64,000 bases of DNA, from NCBI GenBank assembly GCA_947488305.1, contig CANKZM010000002.1:310001-374000 (forward strand). The letters run 5' to 3'. Made by a program: the position numbers and the translations under genes. The notes beneath the pieces are model-generated. The model was given only the letters and a program-made list of their open reading frames with translations. It made no database searches and was not told the origin of the DNA. The DNA comes from an uncultured Roseobacter sp. GTDB taxonomy: Bacteria > Pseudomonadota > Alphaproteobacteria > Rhodobacterales > Rhodobacteraceae. Below are positions 53,333 to 62,203 of the stretch, piece after piece; positions within the stretch are counted from its first letter, which is position 1, and every line of letters starts with the position of its first letter.

Positions 53333-54211
53333 TTAGGGTCCGCTTTTGCGCGTGGGCATACGGTTGATCACGGGTGCTGCATCTTCTGCGATGTCCACAC
53401 GCGTGTTGCCCGGGTCAATGGTCGACGAAATATAAGGCCGCCGGGTTCCGCCACCGGGTTTGTCCGACGCCTCGACCAATGTATAGAGCGTTACCGGTGC
53501 ACCGGTAAAATCGGTGAAATTACCCACCGGAGCCTGCCCTTGATTTGGAATAGCTTCCCAGTGCCGCAGCATATCGAGTGGCTTTACGGGTTCTTCCTTA
53601 GCCAGCAGCAGGTCCCCGAAAAAATCGCCGTCGCGCGAGGGATTTGTGATCCGGCTGAATTTTGCACCGGGTATGATGGCCTGCAGCGCCAGGTTGGCGG
53701 AGCGTTGGAATCTGCCATGGTCCGTTCCGATGAACAGGCCGCCTCCTGCTTCGCGTATCGCCTCCATCTGATTGACAAGCATATTGGCAGAGGAGTTGTT
53801 GGCCCCCGGCCATCTCGTCAGCGATCGGACGTCCGAGTTGCGGATGCCAAGGGAGCCATCCAGCATCAGCGCTTTGTTCCCCGCAGCGTAGAATGATCGG
53901 AAGGCGTCGCGGTCTGCATCATTGAACAATGAATTATTATTCGCAGCGGTGATCACGATGATTTTGTAACCGGGGTTAGCGGTCATATGCCTTGCCAAAG
54001 CGCCGCGCCGAGGCTCGAATTTGTAGTCTACGTCAAAACGGGACCCGCCTTTGTATCCGTCCAGGAATTGCGCCATCGTCCTGCGGTTGGCGGGCTTGTT
54101 GCGCGTCTCGTCCAGACTGATGTCCCACCACAAAACCCGCATGGGTTCGGCCTGAGCGGATGCCGCAACAGTGAAAAGGATCAGCAAGAGTGCGGTTAAA
54201 TATTTACGCAT
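53333..54211 (-). CDS. Secreted protein of unknown family with possible amidotransferase-like fold
   Basis: I do not recognise this 292-residue protein. It has a signal peptide (MRKYLTALLLILFTVAASAQA) and alternating strands and helices in the mature part (MRVLWWDISLDETRNKPANRRTM; YKIIVITAANNNSLF; GGGLFIGTDHGRF), which recalls a class I glutamine amidotransferase-like / ThuA-like sheet, but no catalytic cysteine nucleophile is evident. It converges on the SUMF1 gene with five bases between stops. ATG 54211 gives the signal peptide. A link to the operon is possible but unproven. Confidence 0.55.
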   Translation of the reverse strand: MRKYLTALLLILFTVAASAQAEPMRVLWWDISLDETRNKPANRRTMAQFLDGYKGGSRFDVDYKFEPRRGALARHMTANPGYKIIVITAANNNSLFNDADRDAFRSFYAAGNKALMLDGSLGIRNSDVRSLTRWPGANNSSANMLVNQMEAIREAGGGLFIGTDHGRFQRSANLALQAIIPGAKFSRITNPSRDGDFFGDLLLAKEEPVKPLDMLRHWEAIPNQGQAPVGNFTDFTGAPVTLYTLVEASDKPGGGTRRPYISSTIDPGNTRVDIAEDAAPVINRMPTRKSGP

Positions 54212-54334
54212 GTCTGAACTTCCGCATAGGATACGATCATAGAATGACCTGTGTGGTGGATTTTGTCCAATGCGATCAAGGCGCTTTCGCGCGGATTGCA
54301 CCACCGGACGCAAGCAATACCGGGGGCTCTTTGC

Positions 54335-54991
54335 ATGCGCGTGCTGAAAATTTTGATGGTGATCGCAGCCGCTGGCCTTGTTGTGGCAAGTGGTGCCGCA
54401 GCTTTTGCAGCCCTACAAAGCTGTGCGCTCAACCTCGCAATCCTCTCCGAGGTCGATGGCTGCCCAACGGACGAGGAATTGGCAATCGAAGCCGAGCTTG
54501 TCGCATTGGAGGCGCAACGTGGCCAACTGCGGTCTGAAATTGCGCGAAATGAAAGGGTTCTGGCGGCGCGTCAGTGCGAAGCCGTCTATCCGTCAAAAAC
54601 CGCACCGCTGACCCGTGCCGAATTGGAGACTGGAGATCTCGAAGCTCTGTATGGCTGCTGGTCCTTGGGAAGCAGTTACCAGACGCGCGATGTCGATACA
54701 GAGCAGGTGATCTCCTATCCGGTTTGGCGCATGTGTTTTGATACGCAGGGTCGCGGAAAGCAGGTGATGCAGGGGGATGATGGCTCGACGTGTGAGGGAC
54801 CAGTGACGGCGCGGATCGCCAGCCCTTCCCAACTCATCCTCGGCGAAGATGGAAATCTCGCCTGTAGTGACGGCGGCTATATTCACCGACGCGATATTGC
54901 CTGTGGCGTGGCCGGGGCAGGGGTGACCTGCCAGACGTTGCAACCAGAGACCGAAGGGCAAGCAGATGTGCCCTTCAGTCGCTGGCAGTAG
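54335..54991 (+). CDS. Membrane-anchored coiled-coil protein, possible accessory of the SrfABC-like operon
   Basis: The 218-residue protein has an N-terminal membrane segment (MRVLKILMVIAAAGLVVASGAAAFAAL), a coiled coil (~48-85, EAELVALEAQRGQLRSEIARNERVLAARQC) and a beta-rich C-terminal domain with several cysteines. The order helix, short coiled coil, then arginine and cysteine matches the segments that follow the membrane helices of the protease and SrfA-like genes at 37856 and 39698, so it may be a related part. ATG 54335 has GGGGG upstream. It is convergent with ald. Confidence 0.55.
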   Translation: MRVLKILMVIAAAGLVVASGAAAFAALQSCALNLAILSEVDGCPTDEELAIEAELVALEAQRGQLRSEIARNERVLAARQCEAVYPSKTAPLTRAELETGDLEALYGCWSLGSSYQTRDVDTEQVISYPVWRMCFDTQGRGKQVMQGDDGSTCEGPVTARIASPSQLILGEDGNLACSDGGYIHRRDIACGVAGAGVTCQTLQPETEGQADVPFSRWQ

Positions 54992-54997
54992 TGCGCT

Positions 54998-56116
54998 TTA
55001 TTGTTTGACTGCGATGCCGGGAGAAACCACATCAATGCCTAAAGCCTTGCCAACCGCATAGTAGGTTAGCTGGCCCGCATGCACGTTCAAACCGTTCATG
55101 AGGTGCGGATCGTCGATGCAGGCCTGACGCCAACCCTTGTCTGCCAACGCGAGCATGAAGGGCATGGTGGCGTTTCCAAGCGCGATGGTGGAGGTGCGCG
55201 CAACTGCGCCGGGCATGTTGGCCACGCAGTAGTGCATGATACCATCGACATCGTAGATCGGGTCCTGATGGGTGGTTGCTTTTGACGTCTCGAAGCAGCC
55301 GCCCTGGTCAATGGCTACGTCCACGAGTGCTGCCCCTGGCTTGAGGTCGGCCAGCTGCGCGCGGCTGATCAGTTTGGGCGCTGCCGCACCGGGGATCAGT
55401 ACCGCGCCGATGATGAGATCGGCGGCTTCTGCCAGTTCGGCCGTATTGCCCGCAGAGGCGTAGGAGGTTTTGAAGGTGCCGCCAAAGACGTCATCGAGAT
55501 ACCGCAAGCGTGGCAATGACCGGTCAAGAACGGTCACATCCGCGCCCATCCCTGCCGCGATCTTGGCCGCATGCGTTCCCACAACGCCGCCACCAATAAC
55601 CACGACGCGGGCCGGGCCTACACCGGGAACGCCGCCCATCAGCACGCCACGTCCGCCGTTGGCTTTCTGCAAGGTCCAGGCGCCTACTTGGGGTGCAAGC
55701 CGCCCTGCCACTTCGGACATTGGTGCGAGCAGCGGCAACCCGCCGCGATCATCGGTCACCGTTTCATAGGCAATGCATGTGGCACCTGAGGCGATGAGGT
55801 CATGGGTCTGGTCAGGGTCGGGGGCCAGATGCAAATAGGTAAAGAGCAGTTGCCCTTCACGAAGCATTTTGCGCTCGATGGCCTGCGGTTCCTTGACCTT
55901 GACGATCATATCCGCGGTGGCAAAAATCTCATCAGGCGTCGCGAGGATTTGCGCCCCAGCAGCGATATAGTCGGCATCCTCAAACCCAGCGCCGGTGCCG
56001 GCAGCGGCTTCGATGATGACCTTGTGACCATGGGCAACTGCTTCACGTGCGGCGTTGGGTGTCATCCCGACGCGGAATTCCTGTGGCTTGATCTCTTTCG
56101 GGCAACCGATAATCAT
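54998..56116 (-). CDS. ald: Alanine dehydrogenase
   Basis: The 372-residue enzyme interconverts L-alanine and pyruvate with NAD. Motifs: MIIGCPKEIKPQEFRVGMTP at the start, VKVKEPQ with the substrate lysine, VVVIGGGVVGTHAAKIAAGMGADVTVLD for NAD, and IDQGGCFE. The frame extends to 56287, but ATG 56116 with AAGGAGG upstream is the clear start. It is divergent from an Lrp/AsnC regulator, the usual AldR arrangement. Confidence 0.95.
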   Translation of the reverse strand: MIIGCPKEIKPQEFRVGMTPNAAREAVAHGHKVIIEAAAGTGAGFEDADYIAAGAQILATPDEIFATADMIVKVKEPQAIERKMLREGQLLFTYLHLAPDPDQTHDLIASGATCIAYETVTDDRGGLPLLAPMSEVAGRLAPQVGAWTLQKANGGRGVLMGGVPGVGPARVVVIGGGVVGTHAAKIAAGMGADVTVLDRSLPRLRYLDDVFGGTFKTSYASAGNTAELAEAADLIIGAVLIPGAAAPKLISRAQLADLKPGAALVDVAIDQGGCFETSKATTHQDPIYDVDGIMHYCVANMPGAVARTSTIALGNATMPFMLALADKGWRQACIDDPHLMNGLNVHAGQLTYYAVGKALGIDVVSPGIAVKQ

Positions 56117-56258
56117 GATGGCATCCTCCTTCGCCAAATCTCTGGATGCGTAATAAGGGCTTCTTTGTGCAATTTGGCACGAAATTTGTGTCGCCAAACC
56201 CCCTATGTTTCGAATACTTCTGCAATCATGAACGAATTTGTAGAAGAAACTTGCGCAT

Positions 56259-56720
56259 ATGGAACTCGACACAACCGATAAACGCATTCTGGTCGCTCTT
56301 CAGCGCAAGGGGCGCATGTCCAATGCCGAGCTAAGCGAAGCTGTGAATCTCTCTGCCTCTGCCTGCCATCGACGGGTCCAAAGGCTGGAGAAAGAGGGGT
56401 TTATCCGCGACTATGTCGCGTTGCTCAACGCCCGAAAACTGGGTGTTGCGACAACAGTGTTTGTGGAAATCACGCTGCAGGCGCAGGCTGACGAGGTTCT
56501 CGACGCCTTTGAGAAAGCCGTGGCGCGCATTCCGGATGTATTGGAATGCCACCTCATGGCGGGATCGGCGGACTATTTACTGAAAGTCGTGGCCGAGAAT
56601 ACGGAGGATTTCGCGCGCATCCACCGGCAGTACCTAGCGCGCCTGCCGGGGGTTGCGCAAATGCAGTCGAGTTTTGCACTGCGGACCGTATTCAAGACCA
56701 CGGCTTTACCAGTCGTTTAG
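56259..56720 (+). CDS. Lrp/AsnC-family regulator, AldR-like
   Basis: The 153-residue protein has a helix-turn-helix (about 5-55; TDKRILVALQRKGRMSNAELSEAVNLSASACHRRV) and RAM domain (LECHLMAGSADYLLKVV). It is divergent from alanine dehydrogenase across 142 bases and likely controls it in response to alanine. Its fold is shared with the regulator at 19508, but the sequence is clearly different. Confidence 0.92.
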   Translation: MELDTTDKRILVALQRKGRMSNAELSEAVNLSASACHRRVQRLEKEGFIRDYVALLNARKLGVATTVFVEITLQAQADEVLDAFEKAVARIPDVLECHLMAGSADYLLKVVAENTEDFARIHRQYLARLPGVAQMQSSFALRTVFKTTALPVV

Positions 56721-56735
56721 AGGTGACTGCGTGGC

Positions 56736-58028
56736 CTAGGCCATGCAATCCCACTGCCCGTTGAACTCAAACTCCGGATCAACGGGGAGCAAGTCGGTGT
56801 TATCCGGCATATCGTTCTCCTGCATGTCTGCGACTTCGATCTCTTCATCGTCTGAGAAGTCAAAATCGAACCGGAAAGACAAGGAATCATCGTCAAAGCT
56901 GACTTCGAAGTTGAAAGAGAACTGATCTTCCAAGTCTGCAAAGAACTCATTGAAGAAGAACTGAAGCTGCGCAAAAGGATTGCCGCCGTCGGTCGGTTCG
57001 GGTTCTTCGGTCTCCGGCGTTTCAGGTTCTGGACCTTCTGCGACGGGTACCTCAGGCTCTTCGGTTTCCGGCGTTTCCGGGTCTGGGCCTTCTGCGACGG
57101 GTTCCTCAGGCTCTTCGGTTTCCGGCGTTTCCGGGTCTGGGCCTTCTGCGACGGGTACCTCAGGCTCTTCGGTTTCCGGCGTTTCGGGATCAGGACCTTC
57201 TGCGACGGGTACCTCAGGCTCTTCGGTTTCTGGCGTTTCGGGATCAGGACCTTCTGCGACGGGTTCCTCAGGCTCTTCGGTTTCCGGCGTTTCGGGATCA
57301 GGACCTTCTGCGACGGGTACCTCAGGCTCTTCGGTTTCCGGCGTTTCAGGATCTGGACCTTCTGCGACGGGTTCCTCAGGCTCTTCGGTTTCCGGCGTTT
57401 CAGGGTCTGGGCCTTCCGCGACGGGTACCTCAGGCTCTTCGGTTTCCGGCACTTCAGGGTCTGGGCCTTCTGCGACGGGTTCCTCAGGCTCTTCGGTTTC
57501 AGGCGTTTCGGGGTCTGGACCTTCCGCAACCGGTACGTCAGGTTCTTCCGGTTCCGGTGTCTCCTGCAGGACATCCAGCATCACTTCCCCATCGGTGCTG
57601 GCAAAGTTCTGAGTGACCATCACGGCGTCAAAGCCATTGTAGTCACCCCTTTCGATACCCAGTCCCACGACTTCATAATCGGGATTCAGGATATTTGCGC
57701 GATGGCCAGGACTGTTCATCAGAGAATTGTGCAGGTCTTCCACATCATCCTCCAGACCCGGCGCACCGCGCTCACTTTGAAACGCAATGTTCTCGCCCCA
57801 ACGCCAGTTGCCGCTGAAATCGAAGTTTGCATCGCGCATCCGGTCTCCGGCACTGCTGCCGTTCTCGCCTGTGTGTGAAAAACGATCCTCATCCAACATC
57901 CATTGGCTGTGGTCTTCGCTGCTGTCGTTCAGCCGCAATTCCAAAGCGACTGGGTTCAGACCTGCTGCGGTCCTTTCCTCGTTGATGAGATCCAGCATTT
58001 GTCGTTCTAAGTTGCTCGCACGGGACAT
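56736..58028 (-). CDS. CAP/SCP-domain protein with ten acidic 18-residue repeats
   Basis: The 430-residue protein has an N-terminal CAP domain (~1-145: LINEERTAAGLNPVALELRLND, HSQWMLDEDRFSHTGENGSS, WGENIAF, NSPGHRANILNP), then ten copies of an 18-residue unit (core VAEGPDPETPETEEPE) at about 155-340 and a very acidic C-terminal domain (DFDFSDDEEIEVADM). There is no N-terminal signal peptide and no RTX nonapeptide, though CAP proteins are normally secreted, so the export route is unclear. Single gene, with a tight coding strand; the frames opposite are shadows of the repeats. Confidence 0.85.
   Translation of the reverse strand: MSRASNLERQMLDLINEERTAAGLNPVALELRLNDSSEDHSQWMLDEDRFSHTGENGSSAGDRMRDANFDFSGNWRWGENIAFQSERGAPGLEDDVEDLHNSLMNSPGHRANILNPDYEVVGLGIERGDYNGFDAVMVTQNFASTDGEVMLDVLQETPEPEEPDVPVAEGPDPETPETEEPEEPVAEGPDPEVPETEEPEVPVAEGPDPETPETEEPEEPVAEGPDPETPETEEPEVPVAEGPDPETPETEEPEEPVAEGPDPETPETEEPEVPVAEGPDPETPETEEPEVPVAEGPDPETPETEEPEEPVAEGPDPETPETEEPEVPVAEGPEPETPETEEPEPTDGGNPFAQLQFFFNEFFADLEDQFSFNFEVSFDDDSLSFRFDFDFSDDEEIEVADMQENDMPDNTDLLPVDPEFEFNGQWDCMA
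57000..57540 (-). repeat. Tandem array of ten 54-bp coding repeats
   Basis: Ten in-frame 54-bp units encode the PVAEGPDPETPETEEPE repeat of the CAP-domain protein. The residue before PV alternates mostly between E and V (order from the N-terminus V,E,V,E,V,E,V,V,E,V), so a 108-bp two-unit period is visible and suggests duplication in pairs. Near-identical copies point to recent expansion. Confidence 0.85.
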
Positions 58029-58253
58029 TTCATTCTCCTTGTTAATGATTGTCGCTCGGGGAGAGTTAGATTTTGAAAGTGCGCATTGTTAGGGCGAATG
58101 CCTAAATTCGCGCCGCTCAGCAGGGACGCGCCAGAACGGCGAAGGCGTCGCGGCGGTAAAGTGCCAAAAATCGGGCCTGCAAATTCGCCATCTCCGATCA
58201 AGCAATAATTCGCGATGATTATGGTATGTCGACGTATCGAAGGACGTTCAAAA

Positions 58254-58289
58254 CAAAAAAACCCCGCATGGGGTGCCATACGGGGGTTT
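58254..58289 (-). terminator. Terminator of rpsU
   Basis: On the reverse strand, AACCCCCG (from 58288) pairs with CGGGGTT (to 58260), enclosing ATGC-rich loop sequence, and is followed by a run of T residues (A-run at 58254-58260 on the forward strand). It lies about 30 bases after the rpsU stop. Confidence 0.85.
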
Positions 58290-58319
58290 GAATTCTATAA
58301 GTCCGTTGCGGTGGTAAGC

Positions 58320-58526
58320 TCAGAGCATACCTTCGCGTTGGGCTTTTTTCCGGGCCAGTTTACGGGCACGGCGGATCGCTTCAGCTTTCTCGCGCGCTTT
58401 TTTCTCGGACGGCTTCTCGAAATGTTGCTTGAGCTTCATTTCACGGAAGACACCTTCGCGCTGCAGCTTTTTCTTCAGAGCGCGGAGCGCCTGATCGACA
58501 TTATTGTCGCGAACACTAACCTGCAT
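58320..58526 (-). CDS. rpsU: 30S ribosomal protein S21
   Basis: The 68-residue basic protein begins [20 protein letters not shown] and ends KKAQREGML, the alphaproteobacterial S21 form. It is divergent from a COQ9-like gene, a pairing seen in related genomes. ATG is preceded by AAGGTGG on the reverse strand. Confidence 0.95.
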   Translation of the reverse strand: MQVSVRDNNVDQALRALKKKLQREGVFREMKLKQHFEKPSEKKAREKAEAIRRARKLARKKAQREGML

Positions 58527-58639
58527 GTGGTTGTCACCACCTTTCTAAGTTAAGTTGCAAGGAATTGCAGGAGTTGGGCGTATAGCAAGCACGACCTATC
58601 TTGTCCAGTGTGCAGCAGACCAAAACAAGGAGTCATGGC

Positions 58640-59338
58640 ATGACTGTTTCTTATGAGACCGCAAAACGCGATTTGTTGCAGGCAGCATTAATGCATGTTG
58701 CCTTTGACGGCTGGTCGGAAGCGACATTCAAGGCAGCGATTCGCGATTCAGGGATTGCGCCTTCGGTCGCGCGCGCCGTGTGCCCCCGGGGGGCCGTTGA
58801 TCTGGCCATCGCCTTTCACAAGGCGGGCGATGACGCGATGTTGGAGCGCCTCAAATCTGCGGATTTGAGCGAAATGAAGTTTCGCGACAAGATCGCCAGC
58901 GCTGTCCGGTTCCGGCTTGAGGCGGTCGATGACAAGGAGGCTGTTCGTCGCGGCGCGACACTCTTCGCCTTGCCGATCTATGCCGCGGATGGCGCCAAAC
59001 TGGTCTGGGGGACATGCGATGCCATCTGGACAGCCCTCGGAGACACATCAGATGACGTCAATTGGTACACGAAGCGCGCCACGCTCTCAGGTGTCTATTC
59101 GTCAACCGTGCTCTACTGGCTTGGTGACAACAGTGCCGACTACGCGGCTACCTGGGATTTTCTGGATCGACGGATCGAAGACGTCATGCGGATTGAGAAA
59201 CTAAAGGCTCAGGCCCGCAAGAGTCCGACGATCAGCCGTCTTATGGCTGGGCCAAATTGGTTGATGAGCCAGATTAAGGCGCCAACGCGTGTGCCCAAGA
59301 TGGACCTGCCTGGTAGCTGGACCGCGCCGCGAGAGTGA
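58640..59338 (+). CDS. COQ9-family protein (ubiquinone biosynthesis accessory)
   Basis: The 232-residue protein has a TetR-like N-terminal fold (LLQAALMHVAFDGWSEATFKAAIRDSGI) and the COQ9 C-terminal domain (VWGTCDAIWTALGDTSDDVNWYTKRATLSGVYSSTVLYWLGD). COQ9 binds lipid and aids hydroxylation in ubiquinone synthesis. AAGGAG at 58627-58632 sets the start at 58640. The frame's earlier ATG is less likely. Confidence 0.9.
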   Translation: MTVSYETAKRDLLQAALMHVAFDGWSEATFKAAIRDSGIAPSVARAVCPRGAVDLAIAFHKAGDDAMLERLKSADLSEMKFRDKIASAVRFRLEAVDDKEAVRRGATLFALPIYAADGAKLVWGTCDAIWTALGDTSDDVNWYTKRATLSGVYSSTVLYWLGDNSADYAATWDFLDRRIEDVMRIEKLKAQARKSPTISRLMAGPNWLMSQIKAPTRVPKMDLPGSWTAPRE

Positions 59339-59400
59339 TGCCGTTGCACCTGCAAGGTGCGGCGCTATGGTAGCGGAAAACGAACCAAGGGAAGTCTGGA

Positions 59401-60384
59401 ATGTCGAAGATGATGCGCGCGGTCGAGATCACAGAGGCTGGCGGGCCCGATGTCCTTAAGCTGACGGAACGTCCAATCCCCGAAGCGGGCCATGGGCAGG
59501 TCGTGATCAAGGTCGCATGGGCTGGCGTGAACCGGCCTGACGCCTTGCAACGTGCCGGCCTTTACGCGCCGCCTCCAACCGCAAGCGACCTGCCGGGGTT
59601 GGAAGCCTCCGGTGAAGTGGTTGCAGTTGGCCCCGGAGCGCAGGGCGTTTCCGTTGGTGATGCCGTTTGCGCCCTTCTTCCCGGGGGCGGGTATGCGGAA
59701 TATGTCGCAACACCGGCAGCCCATTGCCTTCCCGTGCCAAAAGGTATGGGCCTTCGTGAAGCCGCATGCTTGCCCGAGACCTATTTCACGGTCTGGTCGA
59801 ATGTCTTTACCCGCGGTGGCTTGAAAGGCGGTGAGCGGTTTCTGGTCCATGGGGGATCGTCGGGAATCGGCACAACCGCGATTCAACTGGCAAATAATTT
59901 TGGCGCACGGGTTTTTGCGACCGCGGGGTCAGAGGAGAAGTGCAAGGCATGTGCCGACCTCGGTGCAGAACGCGCGATCAACTACCGCGAGGAAGATTTC
60001 GTTGGCGTTCTGCGCGCGGAAGGCGGTGCAGACCTGATCCTCGACATGGTGGGGGGGGATTACATTCCGCGTAACCTGAAGTCCTTGGCAGATGATGGAC
60101 GACTGGTGCAAATTGCGTTCCTTCAGGGGCCCAAGATCGAGGTGAATCTCGTCCAACTGATGACCCGGCGTTTGACGATGACAGGCAGCACCCTGCGTCC
60201 GCAAAGTGATCTTGCCAAGGCGCAGATCGCGCAGGATTTGCGTGAAGCGGTCTGGCCCCTGCTTGACGCCGGGCGCATTGGTCCGGTGATGGATCAGGAG
60301 TTTGCCCTTGCCGATGCCAGTGCCGCCCACGCCCGTATGGAAAGCTCTGGTCACATTGGGAAGATCGTTCTCAAAGTCGCCTGA
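59401..60384 (+). CDS. NAD(P)H-quinone oxidoreductase, PIG3 type
   Basis: The 327-residue zinc-free MDR-superfamily enzyme has the PIG3-like pattern: MMRAVEITEAGGPDVLKLTERPIPEAGHGQV, GVNRPDALQRAGLYAPP, NADPH fold GGSSGIGTTAIQLANNFGARVFATAGS and DMVGGDYI. It likely reduces quinones with NADPH. It is 43 bases before a second, different quinone oxidoreductase, which suggests co-transcription. Confidence 0.9.
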   Translation: MSKMMRAVEITEAGGPDVLKLTERPIPEAGHGQVVIKVAWAGVNRPDALQRAGLYAPPPTASDLPGLEASGEVVAVGPGAQGVSVGDAVCALLPGGGYAEYVATPAAHCLPVPKGMGLREAACLPETYFTVWSNVFTRGGLKGGERFLVHGGSSGIGTTAIQLANNFGARVFATAGSEEKCKACADLGAERAINYREEDFVGVLRAEGGADLILDMVGGDYIPRNLKSLADDGRLVQIAFLQGPKIEVNLVQLMTRRLTMTGSTLRPQSDLAKAQIAQDLREAVWPLLDAGRIGPVMDQEFALADASAAHARMESSGHIGKIVLKVA

Positions 60385-60427
60385 CGTAACAATCCGTGGG
60401 AACAACTGAGGAAAGAAAGGACTGGCT

Positions 60428-61405
60428 ATGGCGAGAACCGTCATCATCGAAGAGGCAGGGGGGCCGGAAAACCTCCGGGTTGTGGAAAAGCCCGTCGGTG
60501 ATCCCGGGCCGGGCGAGGTCCGGATCGCGCATAAGGCCTGCGGGCTGAACTTCATAGATGTTTACCAGCGCACCGGGCTTTACCCGATGGCATTGCCAGC
60601 CGCGCTTGGCATGGAAGCCGCTGGCGTGATCGAAGCGGTTGGGGAGGGCGTGACCCATCTCAAGGCCGGGGATCGCGCCGCATATGCGGCCAACCCGCCG
60701 GGGGCGTATTCCGAAGCCCGCGTAATGCCTGCGGCACAAATCTGTCCGTTGCCGGAAGGTATTTCCTTTGAGACAGCCGCAGCGATGATGCTGAAAGGGT
60801 TGACGGTGCAATACCTTTTCCATCGCACCACGCCGCTGAAGGCAGGTGACACGGTGTTGTTTCATGCAGCTGCCGGGGGGGTAGGGCTGATCGCCTGCCA
60901 GTGGGCCCGTTCCGAGGGGATCACCCTGATCGGGACCGCTGGAACCGATGAGAAATGCCAGTTGGCATTGGAACATGGGGCTGCCCATTGCATCAACTAC
61001 CGCAACGAAGATTTCGCTGCACGGGTCAAGGAGTTGACCGACGGTGCAGGGGTGGATGTGGTGATGGATGCCGTCGGTGCCGATACGTTTGACGGATCGC
61101 TCGACAGCCTCAAACCTCTGGGCATGATGATCTCATTTGGCAACGCCTCCGGCCCTGTACCTCCCTTTTCCGTGGGCGTTTTGGGGCAAAAAGGGTCTCT
61201 GAAGATCACACGACCCACGCTTTTCACCCATATCGCGGACGGTGATACCTGTCAGGCAATGGCGACCCAGTTGTTTGACAAGGTGATCAGCGGCGATGTC
61301 ACCATCCGGATCGATCAGCGTTTCGCGCTCGAAGATGTGGCCGAAGCGCATAGGGCGCTTGAAGCGCGTCAGACGACGGGAAGTACCGTCCTGACCCTGG
61401 GTTGA
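60428..61405 (+). CDS. Quinone oxidoreductase, QOR1 type
   Basis: The 325-residue protein matches QOR1: EEAGGPENLRVVEKPVGDPGPGEV, NFIDVYQRTGLYPMALPAALGMEAAGVIEAVG, and FHAAAGGVGLIACQWARSEG for NADPH. It is a paralog of the previous gene only at the superfamily level. ATG 60428 has AAAGGACTGG upstream. Confidence 0.92.
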   Translation: MARTVIIEEAGGPENLRVVEKPVGDPGPGEVRIAHKACGLNFIDVYQRTGLYPMALPAALGMEAAGVIEAVGEGVTHLKAGDRAAYAANPPGAYSEARVMPAAQICPLPEGISFETAAAMMLKGLTVQYLFHRTTPLKAGDTVLFHAAAGGVGLIACQWARSEGITLIGTAGTDEKCQLALEHGAAHCINYRNEDFAARVKELTDGAGVDVVMDAVGADTFDGSLDSLKPLGMMISFGNASGPVPPFSVGVLGQKGSLKITRPTLFTHIADGDTCQAMATQLFDKVISGDVTIRIDQRFALEDVAEAHRALEARQTTGSTVLTLG

Positions 61406-61440
61406 TGCCCACAAGCCCCACTGGTGCCTTGTTCACCGCT

Positions 61441-62067
61441 TCAACGCACCGGTGTGAAAAGTGACGAGGCTGAGCATTCCCTCAGAACGTCCGCGCCACA
61501 CCGGCGCGGCGCAAGGTCTTTGGTGAGGCAGATCCGTGCTTCCTGAATGTGGCCAGCCTTGCAGGTTATGGTGATCTGGTCCGGCTGTAGACCGGGGTTG
61601 GCTTTCAGAAAGGTCTCTTCGATGACCGTCGGCGCGATCTTGACTGGGTCCGTCAGGCGCCGCAAAATCTCTGGCCGGTTCACAGAAGCATAAGCTGACC
61701 GGGACACCGTGTAGTATTGGGTTGCACTCAATCCGGTACAGGTGCCGTGCTTTTTCCACTGATGCCATGCAAGTCCCGACGTGCCCATGATATCGGCCAT
61801 ATCGCGTGTCATGGCCCGGCTCGGTGCGCGCTCGGTTGTCTGGCAGAAATCAGGATATCCACGCTCGAACTGAGGCCAAAGACCGTGCAGGATCCAGCCA
61901 TGGTCACGGCGGGGGTCGCATTGATCCGATCCGCGAGCATCCCCCTCAATTGCGCACCAGTTCGGAGACCAGCTTAGCGACAGGACATAATAGTCAAACT
62001 CGCCAGCAGTATCGGCTGAACCGGTGCCGGGGAATATGGCGATCATCATGGCAACAAGCCAGCGCAT
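61441..62067 (-). CDS. Secreted ribonuclease T2
   Basis: The 208-residue protein has a signal peptide (MRWLVAMMIAIFPGTGSA) and both T2 active-site blocks: CAS1 WILHGLWPQ (catalytic His near 61) and CAS2 WHQWKKHGTC (near 101-110). It cleaves RNA without base preference, probably in the periplasm or outside. Six or more cysteines can form the disulfides of the fold. Confidence 0.9.
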   Translation of the reverse strand: MRWLVAMMIAIFPGTGSADTAGEFDYYVLSLSWSPNWCAIEGDARGSDQCDPRRDHGWILHGLWPQFERGYPDFCQTTERAPSRAMTRDMADIMGTSGLAWHQWKKHGTCTGLSATQYYTVSRSAYASVNRPEILRRLTDPVKIAPTVIEETFLKANPGLQPDQITITCKAGHIQEARICLTKDLAPRRCGADVLRECSASSLFTPVR

Positions 62068-62203
62068 TGGGGCTTTCCTTATTCGTTTGACGTGACTATA
62101 TACGCGTCAAGTTCCCCTACAATGGAAACCGTCCCGGGTCGCCGGGACCGCCCTTCAAGGCGATGGGAAAGATGTGGGGCAAGAGAGTGATAGGAGCACT
62201 GCA

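Noticed and set aside
57000-57540. Regularly spaced repeats that could suggest a CRISPR array
   Set aside because: Units are contiguous 54-bp coding copies in frame with no unique spacers and no cas genes.
56717-57574. Second reverse-strand frame with basic repeats (KSLRYPSQK type)
   Set aside because: It is a +1 shadow of the same 54-bp coding repeats, with no domain or start site.
56980-57612. Forward-strand open frame encoding serine/glycine-rich repeats
   Set aside because: It is the complementary reading of the CAP-protein repeat array; it has no own start signal, and the reverse-strand frame has a clear CAP domain.
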